From NCBI GenBank assembly GCA_031270875.1, contig JAISXC010000169.1, forward strand, positions 1 through 5,154: DNA of 5,154 nucleotides. The letters run 5' to 3'. This document shows, one piece after another, positions 1 to 4,706 of this stretch. Both the position numbers and the translations under genes were made by a program. The number at the start of each line of letters is the position of its first letter. Position 1 is the first letter of the stretch. The stretch comes from Desulfovibrio sp. GTDB taxonomy: Bacteria > Desulfobacterota > Desulfovibrionia > Desulfovibrionales > Desulfovibrionaceae. The notes beneath the pieces are model-generated. The model did not search any database. It saw nothing but the letters and a program-made list of their open reading frames with translations, and was not told the origin of the DNA.

Positions 1-117
1 TAAAGTTGAGGACGAGGGCAGCCCATAGCGGCTCCGATACCGGGGAGTGGCTTCAGCCGCAACCGCCAGCTTTAGCTGTTATCCGAAGCCACCGGCTTTA
101 GCCGGTGGAGCATTCAC
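1..117 (+). mobile_element. Right end of an IS200/IS605-type insertion sequence (tnpB side)
   Basis: The segment has the look of the 3' end of an IS200/IS605 (IS1341-like) element. A perfect 8-bp stem, CCACCGGC (89-96) with GCCGGTGG (101-108), closes a TTTA loop and is followed by GAGCATTCAC. Such subterminal hairpins followed by a TTCAC-like string are typical of the right ends that TnpA recognises. These elements have no terminal inverted repeats, so the exact border is not visible; 117 is a guess from the TTCAC string at 113-117. The element's coding part would lie left of position 1, and the TAA at 1-3 could be the end of tnpB, which cannot be tested here. The family call rests on memory of similar ends. 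Confidence 0.62.
1..117 (+). ncRNA. Putative omega RNA (TnpB guide RNA) scaffold, 3' part
   Basis: In IS200/IS605 elements the RNA that guides the TnpB nuclease is made from the tnpB 3' end plus the right end, and its guide is copied from the DNA just past the element. Several nested stems are visible: GCGGCT (28-33) with AGCCGC (55-60), CAGC (67-70) with GCTG (75-78) around a TTTA loop, and the strong terminal stem 89-96/101-108. This row of GC-rich hairpins ending at the element border fits an omega RNA scaffold. If the border is at 117, the guide would begin at 118 with TCACCTTGTCGAAACT. The 5' end is outside the window. This is inference from structure and family knowledge; whether a working tnpB is attached is unknown. 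Confidence 0.45.
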
Positions 118-152
118 TCACCTTGTCGAAACTGATTGCGGGACCGGCCAAA

Positions 153-241
153 CGACAGATACAACAGTTGGCAACACATACTGTTGCGCCGGGAAACACC
201 ACAGCCGCAAGGGTTGGCAACACATACAACAGATACGACAG
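153..241. repeat. Short direct and inverted repeats in non-coding DNA
   Basis: GTTGGCAACACATAC occurs twice, at 167-181 and 213-227, a period of 46 bp. ACAGATACAACAG (155-167) recurs with one change at 229-241. CAACAGT (162-168) and ACTGTTG (180-186) form a 7-bp inverted repeat around an 11-nt loop. The 118-398 stretch holds no convincing gene. The repeats may be remnants of an insertion or local duplication beside the IS200/IS605 end. Confidence 0.6.
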
Positions 242-398
242 AAGCCCATAGGGATTTTGTTTCTCATCTTTTCGCATCGGCTCAGAACTACTTCAGAAAA
301 CTTCAGTTCTGGATGCGCTTCAAACTTTCAGCCCCTGGACGCAATGAATGTTTGAAAATATCATTTTCGTCTTGTGTGTGGGGAATGGTGTGGGGAAG

Positions 399-433
399 AA
401 AAAAGAGCTTTCAGTGTCGTTTCCTGAAAGCCC
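399..433 (-). terminator. Intrinsic terminator of the tRNA-Arg transcript
   Basis: Read on the minus strand, GGGCTTTCAG (433-424) pairs with CTGAAAGCTC (414-405) to give a 10-bp stem with one G-U pair and a 9-nt loop. A run of six T follows (404-399). It starts 11 bases past the encoded CCA end of the tRNA, so it ends the tRNA transcript. Confidence 0.85.
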
Positions 434-443
434 TTGTCATTTC

Positions 444-520
444 TGGCGCGCCCGACAGGAATTGAACCTGTGGCCTATCGCTTAGGAGGCGATCGCTCTG
501 TCCGACTGAGCTACGGGCGC
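444..520 (-). tRNA. tRNA-Arg, anticodon CCU
   Basis: The minus strand folds as a complete 77-nt cloverleaf. The acceptor stem is GCGCCCG (520-514) with CGGGCGC (454-448). The D arm has GCTC/GAGC, the anticodon stem has ATCGC/GCGAT, and the T arm has ACAGG-TTCAATT-CCTGT. The anticodon loop is CTCCTAA, which puts CCT at positions 34-36 (plus-strand 486-484) after the conserved U33, so it reads the arginine codon AGG. The 3' CCA is encoded (446-444). The gene has its own promoter and terminator and so is a single-gene unit downstream of feoB on the same strand. No second copy of its 3' end was seen nearby, so there is no sign that it serves as an attachment site here. Confidence 0.97.
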
Positions 521-551
521 GTTTGCCAAGCACGGCGCATTGACGTTGTTT

Positions 552-579
552 ATTAGAAAGTCTTGGCCTGTAATGTCAA
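552..579 (-). promoter_or_regulatory. Sigma-70-type promoter of the tRNA-Arg gene
   Basis: On the minus strand a perfect -35 box TTGACA (579-574) is followed after 16 bp by TCTAAT (557-552), five of six matches to TATAAT. Transcription would begin near 545, about 25 nt before the mature tRNA 5' end at 520. The promoter sits just past the feoB stop codon at 609-611, so the tRNA does not depend on feoB transcription. Confidence 0.75.
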
Positions 580-608
580 GCGCAAGTCGCATCTGGAGCG
601 ACAAGGGA

Positions 609-2888
609 TCATCCCCAGATCAGCTGGCCTGCCTGAAATACGCAGACTGCCGTAACATAGGCGAAAAACGTGTTGAAAATCATGCTGAAAGCCACCCACC
701 CCCAACTTCCGGCCTCCTGACGAATGATAACGAGGGCCACGAAACAGGGGGAATACAGAAGAACAAACAGCATGAGCGCCAAGGCCGTGGCTTTTGACCA
801 AGCGGGATCAGCCTTGAGTCTTTCGGCAAGAGGCTCGGTTTCATTCTCCTTTATTTCTCCTAGGGAATAGGCCGTGCCGAGTGTGCCCAGAACAGCTTCT
901 TTTGCGGCTATGCCGGCTATGAGGGCTATGTCGGTGCGCCAGTCAAAACCGGCAGGCCGGGTGAAGGTTTCCAGCCACTTGCCGGTACGTCCGGCGAGAG
1001 ACCAGGCCAGTTTTTCCCTCCCCAGAGCCGCCGTCGTTTGGGCCAGCTCTTTCTCAAGGACAGCGCGTTCCATCGAAATTGCCGCGTCATCCGCATCGCC
1101 GCCGCTTTTGAGTTTTTCAAGCCCCTTGCTGAGTTGTTCCATTTTTTGCTGATACGGCGTGGCATTTTTCTCAGGCAGGGAAGGAAATGTCATGGTGGCC
1201 CATATAAGCACGGACAGGGCCACCAAAATGGTGCCGGCCTTTTTCAGATACATCCAGGCGCGTTCCCAACAATGCAGCAGTACGCCGAAAAGCGTGGGCA
1301 TGCGGTAGGGAGGCAGCTCCATGACAAAGGGCGTGCCGTGTCCCTTGACGACGGACAAACGCAGGACGAGCGCCACGCAGAGGGCCGCCGCCCAGCCCGC
1401 CAACATGATGAAAAACATGACCAAGGCCGCGCTGTCGGGGAAAAAGGCGCCGGCAAGCATGAGCAGCACCGGCAATTTTGCCCCGCATGTCATGTAGGGC
1501 AAAGTGAGAAGAGTCGCGAGCTTCTCCTTGGGGCTCCGTAGCGTGCGCGTGGCCATGACTCCGGGGATGGCGCAGCCGCCGGCAATGCCGCCGGAAATAA
1601 TGTACGGCATGACGGAAGCTCCGTGGAGACCGAACAAGCGGAAAATACGGTCCATCATGTAGGCTATGCGCGCCATGTAGCCGCTGTCTTCCATCAGGGA
1701 AATAAAGGCGAACATGATGAGAATCAGAGGAACAAAGCTGATCACGCCACCCACTCCTGCGATCACGCCGTCCACGACCAGGGATTTGACAAGACCGTCG
1801 GGCAGATTGTCGCCCAAAAACTCCCCCAGAGCAGCAAAGCCGCTTTCAATCCAGGTCTGCGGCAATGCGCCCGCCGTGAAGGTGAATTGAAATACCAGGA
1901 ACAGGATGCCAAGCATGAACAGGGGGCCGAAAAGGCTGTTGGTCAGCACTTTGTCCAGTTTGTCGGTAACCGCCAAGCGGTCCCTGCCCGGTTCTCTCCG
2001 TATGACGCCGTCGCGCAGAAGGGCGTTTACATAACCGTAACGGTAATCAATGACAATCCCTTCCATATCGGCTTTGAGGGTGTCCGCGATATGCGCGGCG
2101 GTTTTCTCGCGGACGGCCATGAGCCGATTTTCCGTTTGCCCGTCCGCCAGCGCCACTTCACGGCGGATTTCCTCATCTCCTTCAACAAGTTTAACAGCCG
2201 TCCAGCGGGGGTGGTAGCGGCCGGCTAAAATGCCCTTTTCGTCAATCATTTTTTCCATGCCGTCGAGAAGTTCATCCAAATCCGGGCCGTAGGAGATGCG
2301 CAAGGGCTCGCGAGGCCCCTTGTCGGCCAGTTCCACGGCGGCGGAAAGCGCTTCTTCAAGGCCTTCGCCGCTTCGGCCGACCATCGGCACAACAGGCGCG
2401 CCAAGCAGGACGGAAAGGCGTTCGGTGTCAATATGTATGCCGGCATTGCGGGCTTCATCCATCATGTTGCAGCCGACCACCACAGGTACGCCCATCTCAA
2501 GAAGTTGCACCGCCAGCAGCATATTGCGGTCAAGCGCGGACGCCTCGACAAGATCAATGACGGCCCGTACCTGGCCTGAGGAGATCTCTCGTCGGGCGAC
2601 AAGCTCTTCCTGCGAATAGGCGGTCAGAGAATAGGTTCCGGGCAAATCCACCAGTGTTACCGCCCTGCCGCGGCATACGGCGTTCCCTTCCTTCTTTTCC
2701 ACCGTAACGCCGGGATAGTTGCCCACATGCTGCCGCGCGCCGGTATAGCCGTTAAAAACAGTGCTTTTGCCGGAATTCGGATTACCGGAAAGAGCGATCC
2801 GTACCGCATGGGCGGCGGGCGTCCTGGTCTGCGCGCGCGCGTCATCGCCTAAGACGTCAAGATTTTTGTCAGCGTGGATTACGCCCAT
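609..2888 (-). CDS. feoB: FeoB, GTPase-coupled ferrous iron transporter
   Basis: FeoB imports Fe2+ across the inner membrane, driven or gated by a cytoplasmic G domain. The 759-residue product has the full family layout. The G domain carries G1 GNPNSGKS (35-42), switch I NYPGVTVE (57-64), G3 DLPG (81-84), G4 NMMD (141-144) and a G5-like GRSGEG (171-176). A regulatory region follows to about 310. From about 317 come hydrophobic segments with two gate regions, including GGCAIPGVMATRTL with Cys439, the TCGAKLPV motif with Cys468, and LYSPC with Cys715. The start at 2888 has AAGGAG four bases upstream. It leaves about 34 residues before G1, longer than many FeoB N-termini. A charged, coiled-coil-prone insert lies at about 572-645. 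The gate reads SGGIAGGCAIPG rather than the GFGCxVPA form of E. coli-like FeoB, which marks a separate subgroup. No feoA or feoC is seen next to it. The substrate is most likely Fe2+; Mn2+ has been shown for some FeoB paralogues and is not excluded. Confidence 0.95.
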   Translation of the reverse strand: MGVIHADKNLDVLGDDARAQTRTPAAHAVRIALSGNPNSGKSTVFNGYTGARQHVGNYPGVTVEKKEGNAVCRGRAVTLVDLPGTYSLTAYSQEELVARREISSGQVRAVIDLVEASALDRNMLLAVQLLEMGVPVVVGCNMMDEARNAGIHIDTERLSVLLGAPVVPMVGRSGEGLEEALSAAVELADKGPREPLRISYGPDLDELLDGMEKMIDEKGILAGRYHPRWTAVKLVEGDEEIRREVALADGQTENRLMAVREKTAAHIADTLKADMEGIVIDYRYGYVNALLRDGVIRREPGRDRLAVTDKLDKVLTNSLFGPLFMLGILFLVFQFTFTAGALPQTWIESGFAALGEFLGDNLPDGLVKSLVVDGVIAGVGGVISFVPLILIMFAFISLMEDSGYMARIAYMMDRIFRLFGLHGASVMPYIISGGIAGGCAIPGVMATRTLRSPKEKLATLLTLPYMTCGAKLPVLLMLAGAFFPDSAALVMFFIMLAGWAAALCVALVLRLSVVKGHGTPFVMELPPYRMPTLFGVLLHCWERAWMYLKKAGTILVALSVLIWATMTFPSLPEKNATPYQQKMEQLSKGLEKLKSGGDADDAAISMERAVLEKELAQTTAALGREKLAWSLAGRTGKWLETFTRPAGFDWRTDIALIAGIAAKEAVLGTLGTAYSLGEIKENETEPLAERLKADPAWSKATALALMLFVLLYSPCFVALVIIRQEAGSWGWVAFSMIFNTFFAYVTAVCVFQAGQLIWG

Positions 2889-2920
2889 GCTTCTCCTTTT
2901 TTTGATGAAAAAGAAAATCC

Positions 2921-2951
2921 ATTACCTAGGAGAATGTCAGGCTGTTGTCAA
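2921..2951 (-). promoter_or_regulatory. Possible feoB promoter
   Basis: On the minus strand a perfect TTGACA lies at 2951-2946. The -10 is unclear: GGTAAT (2926-2921) matches four of six positions but with a 19-bp spacer, and TAGGTA at 17 bp is a poor match. No clear Fur box of the GATAATGATAATCATTATC type is seen in the 100 bp around it. The leader would be only some 25-30 nt, so there is no room for a riboswitch. An activator-assisted promoter is possible. Confidence 0.4.
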
Positions 2952-3340
2952 GAATGTGTTGCCGCCATACTCCACCACGCCCTTGCGCATGAGCGGGTGT
3001 GAGATTCACGAAAGAGCTTTTTGAGTCGCCATTTTGGGTTCTGGAAGCCTCCAGGTGATTCAAAAATGAAGTTTCTGCAGTTTTTCTTGTCGCCTTAAAG
3101 TGGCTATTTCGGTTTTTGGGCGCACCTCTCCTGCTGATGACCGTCTGCCTCACTCATTGCGCCGGGCATGGTCGCAGTCGATAGCAAACCGGATCTTCAT
3201 ACCCGACAAGAAGAGTATGCGCGTCCGACGCAAACGTGCCGGTTGGGATGACGAATTCTTGGCTTCGGCCTTGGCTGCGGAGATTATTTGATTCATGCGA
3301 TTGCTCTGCTTTCGTCCGCGCCGTTTTGTTGATAAAAAAT
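2952..3340. other. Gene-poor spacer between feoB and the marR operon
   Basis: No convincing gene was found in this stretch of about 390 bp. The longest open frames are 63 residues (3100-3291, plus strand, GTG start) and 75 residues (2926-3153, minus strand, GTG start). Both lack a ribosome binding site and have unremarkable composition. The last codons of the plus frame (3214-3288) read MRVRRKRAGWDDEF and so on, which faintly recalls the C-terminus of MazE/AbrB-type antitoxins. GCGTC-C-GACGC at 3221-3231 is a small palindrome. The stretch may be decayed DNA. Confidence 0.5.
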
Positions 3341-3352
3341 GAAGGTGCCTTT
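3341..3352. promoter_or_regulatory. Upstream operator-like palindrome of the marR operon
   Basis: GAAGGTGCCTTT contains the palindrome AAGG-TG-CCTT (3342-3351), centred about 50 bp before the predicted transcription start. The full 12 bp recurs as an exact inverted copy at 3398-3409. Palindromes of this size close to a marR promoter commonly bind the MarR dimer itself. That it does so here is inference. Confidence 0.6.
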
Positions 3353-3361
3353 ATTTTTTTC

Positions 3362-3390
3362 TTGACTTGCCGCAACCGCGAACTTATTCT
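3362..3390 (+). promoter_or_regulatory. Sigma-70-type promoter of the His/Cys protein-marR operon
   Basis: TTGACT (3362-3367) and TATTCT (3385-3390) are separated by an ideal 17 bp, with a T-rich tract (3350-3361) just upstream that may act as an UP element. Transcription would start near 3397, about 35 nt before the ATG at 3432. The two AAGG-NN-CCTT palindromes lie on either side of the promoter. Confidence 0.7.
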
Positions 3391-3397
3391 CCAAAGC

Positions 3398-3409
3398 AAA
3401 GGCACCTTC
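3398..3409. promoter_or_regulatory. Downstream operator-like palindrome overlapping the start site
   Basis: AAAGGCACCTTC is the exact reverse complement of 3341-3352 and carries AAGG-CA-CCTT (3399-3408). Its centre is 57 bp from that of the first copy and about 6 bp past the predicted transcription start. A bound protein would block RNA polymerase directly. Two copies on either side of one promoter suggest cooperative repression, probably by the MarR protein encoded downstream. Confidence 0.6.
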
Positions 3410-3431
3410 TAAATGACATAAGGAGAACCGT

Positions 3432-3665
3432 ATGTTTGAATTTTTTGCAAAACGCCGTCATTCGGCTCATCACCGTTTCCACGGACACGGGCATGGACAT
3501 GGTCTGTCGGGACACCCGCAAGGCGCCTGGAGCTTGCGCGGGGCCCCGTATGCCGGGATTCGCGAGGAGATTTCCAGCCAATGCCCTCTGTGCGACAAAC
3601 ATTGCCCCCTGGCGTCTCCCGCTTGCGGCAAGGGGGCCGCGTATGCGAAAGCAAAAGGAAACTGA
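3432..3665 (+). CDS. Small His-rich protein with a four-cysteine motif (metal-binding candidate)
   Basis: This 77-residue protein has two visible parts. The N-terminal third is basic and His-rich (RRHSAHHRFHGHGHGHG, residues 8-24). The C-terminal part holds a Cys-x2-Cys-x3-Cys-x6-Cys motif, CPLCDKHCPLASPACGKG (51-68), which could bind Zn2+ or an Fe-S cluster. No signal peptide or membrane segment is seen, so it should be cytoplasmic. TAAGGAG (3419-3425) lies six bases before the ATG, an excellent ribosome binding site. It is the first gene of the operon: its TGA (3663-3665) is one base from the ATG of the MarR gene, so the two are co-transcribed and probably translationally coupled. From memory, short proteins ending in CPLC...HCPL...CGRG-like strings occur next to His-rich MarR regulators in other anaerobes, but no named family is recalled. 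A role as metal chaperone, store or partner of the regulator is inferred. Confidence 0.8.
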   Translation: MFEFFAKRRHSAHHRFHGHGHGHGLSGHPQGAWSLRGAPYAGIREEISSQCPLCDKHCPLASPACGKGAAYAKAKGN

Positions 3666-3666
3666 A

Positions 3667-4293
3667 ATGAGCGAAAATAATGAGGCAGCCGGCGCAAGCA
3701 GTGAAAATCTGGCCGTGCTTTTCCACCGGGCCGTCAAATTTATGGCCCGCGCCCATCACCATCACGGACACGCGGAACATGCGCAAATGCGTGTGCTCGC
3801 CCTGCTCAAGGGCAGAAAATCCATGAACCAGCGTGAGCTTCAGGAAATGCTCAATGTCCGTTCGGCCTCCCTGAGCGAAATTTTGGGCAAATTGGAGCAT
3901 CGCGGTTTTATTGAGCGCAGGCATGATGAGCAGGACAAGCGCAATTTTCTTATTACCGTCACCGGGCGGGGTTCCGCCGCTGCCGCAGCCAATGAGGATG
4001 TCAGACGAAAAAGCGCGGATGCCCTCTTTGCCTCTCTTTCCGGGGAGGAGCGGCAGCAGTTGGCGGAGCTTTTGGACAAGATTATCCGCGCTCTGGAAAA
4101 GAGTGCCTCCGGGCATGTCCACTACCATGATCACGGGGCCGGGTACCCGCACGGGCGAGGCCGGCATGGTCACGATGGTCACGGCGATTGGCACAGACGT
4201 GGACACGCGCACCATAGACATGTCGACGATGAAATCTCGGGACATGCGCATCATGTTCCGGAGGAGAGGGGGGAATGCCATGACGGCAAATGA
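3667..4293 (+). CDS. MarR-family winged-helix regulator with His-rich tail (likely metal-responsive)
   Basis: The 208-residue protein is a MarR-type dimeric DNA-binding repressor. Residues 10-50 form the N-terminal helices, with a His cluster, AHHHHGHAEH (29-38). The winged helix spans about 53-100, with recognition helix region NVRSASLSEILGKLEHRG (63-80) and the wing ERRHDEQDKRNFLITVT (83-99), which includes the family's D-x-R signature. Helices at about 108-145 would form the dimer interface. The tail from 149 to 208 is not part of the usual fold (most MarR proteins have about 140-160 residues) and contains 17 histidines in 60 residues plus one cysteine (204), a clear metal-binding composition. 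The ATG at 3667 has AAGGA seven bases upstream, inside the end of the preceding gene. Two palindromes flank the operon promoter, so it probably represses its own synthesis. The ligand, perhaps Fe, Zn, Ni or Cu, cannot be read from the sequence. Longer in-frame starts upstream are rejected because they run through the other gene. Confidence 0.92.
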   Translation: MSENNEAAGASSENLAVLFHRAVKFMARAHHHHGHAEHAQMRVLALLKGRKSMNQRELQEMLNVRSASLSEILGKLEHRGFIERRHDEQDKRNFLITVTGRGSAAAAANEDVRRKSADALFASLSGEERQQLAELLDKIIRALEKSASGHVHYHDHGAGYPHGRGRHGHDGHGDWHRRGHAHHRHVDDEISGHAHHVPEERGECHDGK

Positions 4294-4363
4294 TGTGTCA
4301 CCCTATGGCGCAATGAACAATTATCAGAGGAGGAGGCTCACTGCGTATACGGCTTATGTTTGA
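4280..4363 (+). CDS. Possible 27-residue small ORF overlapping the marR end
   Basis: An ATG at 4280 overlaps the last 14 bases of the MarR gene and is preceded by a purine-rich GGAGGAGAGGGGGG (4260-4273), six bases away. The product would begin MTANDVSPYGAMNNYQRRR and stop at 4361-4363. It contains three AGG arginine codons in a row (4328-4336). It matches no family I know. The overlap and ribosome binding site would fit a third operon gene, but the short length and the decayed look of the DNA after it make a chance ORF or a truncated gene equally likely. Confidence 0.25.
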   Translation: MTANDVSPYGAMNNYQRRRLTAYTAYV

Positions 4364-4590
4364 CCTGTCACTCCGGCCGACGCAATGCTCTGTTGCCATG
4401 AAAATTGGGTGGTGTCCTAATTTGAATTTTTTGGATGCGCTTTTTGTACGGGCCTCGCTTCTTAGCCATCGGTTCGACGTTGGCTATGTTATTATGGAAT
4501 AATATATTGATTTAATAGAATATATTATGAATAAAAAAGTGAGATACCCGACAGGATACCCACAAAAATCATGGATTGGAAAATTCTTTT
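4364..4590. other. Non-coding, AT-rich and apparently decayed stretch
   Basis: Only very short frames are present. One is a 48-residue plus-strand frame at 4356-4502. Another is a 33-residue minus-strand frame at 4368-4469, beginning MAKKRGPYKKR, whose basic start recalls some transposase termini. Neither has a good ribosome binding site. GGTGGTGTCC at 4408-4417 resembles the terminal GGTGnTG of IS1-type ends. The composition drops sharply to AT-rich at about 4485-4545. No terminator with a T-run was found for the marR operon. Confidence 0.45.
4499..4528. repeat. AT-only perfect inverted repeat
   Basis: ATAATATATT (4499-4508) and AATATATTAT (4519-4528) are exact reverse complements around a 10-nt spacer. 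It sits in the most AT-rich part of the window. It may be a protein-binding site, a fossil promoter or simply low-complexity DNA. Confidence 0.6.
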
Positions 4591-4706
4591 GGCGCTTTCG
4601 CCGAGGTCTTGCCGCCAGAGCGCCATATCACCGGCAAGGCGCACACGACAACTGCGGACTGCGCTGCTTGCAGCGCCGCGTCCGCCACCTCCCCGTGCTT
4701 TCATCC
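4591..4706 (+). pseudogene. Remnant of an IS1-family transposase (InsB C-terminus), frame-broken
   Basis: One frame (4591-4647) reads GAFAEVLPPERHITGKAHT. This lines up with the IS1 InsB string GAYERHLEPEKHTVGKRNT at G-A, L, P-E, H, G-K and T. The expected continuation (IER...LR...RxxRKT...FSKS) is then seen in another frame from 4647, as DNCGLRCLQRRVRHLPVLSS, with several residues missing between the two. The upstream catalytic part and any intact ends are absent. The alignment is by eye from memory of IS1, so the family is likely but not certain. The remnant ends beside, and slightly overlaps, the 3' end of the minus-strand HPt gene. Confidence 0.42.
4654..4685. repeat. Strong GC-rich hairpin just past the HPt-protein gene
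   Basis: An inner perfect stem, GCGCTGC (4661-4667) with GCAGCGC (4670-4676), has a 2-nt loop. It is stacked on an outer stem GCGGAC (4654-4659) with GTCCGC (4680-4685), with one and three unpaired bases between. It lies 15 bases beyond the minus-strand stop codon. No T-run follows on either strand, so it is not a standard intrinsic terminator, though it could protect the mRNA 3' end. Confidence 0.55.

Noticed and set aside
283..311. Inverted repeat CAGAACT/AGTTCTG
   Set aside because: Seven base pairs around a 15-nt loop with no context; too weak to call.
47..465. Two overlapping open frames of about 100 residues at the left end
   Set aside because: They run through the IS hairpins, repeats and terminator, and have no ribosome binding site or recognisable domain.
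444..520. tRNA-Arg 3' end as an integration (att) site of an island
   Set aside because: No second copy of the tRNA 3' end and no integrase gene are visible in the window.
586..602. Small hairpin GTCGC/GCGAC as a feoB terminator
   Set aside because: The stem is only five base pairs and no T-run follows; it may be chance.
1623..2228. 201-residue open frame on the plus strand
   Set aside because: It lies wholly antisense to the well-supported feoB gene and has no ribosome binding site or family features; its His-rich look comes from reading feoB codons backwards.
3367..3666. N-terminal extension of the MarR protein in the same frame
   Set aside because: The extension overlaps the whole upstream gene in another frame, is not MarR-like, and the ATG at 3667 has a well-placed AAGGA.
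3409..4281. 290-residue open frame on the minus strand
   Set aside because: It is the antisense shadow of the His/Cys protein and MarR genes, both of which have proper ribosome binding sites and recognisable motifs.
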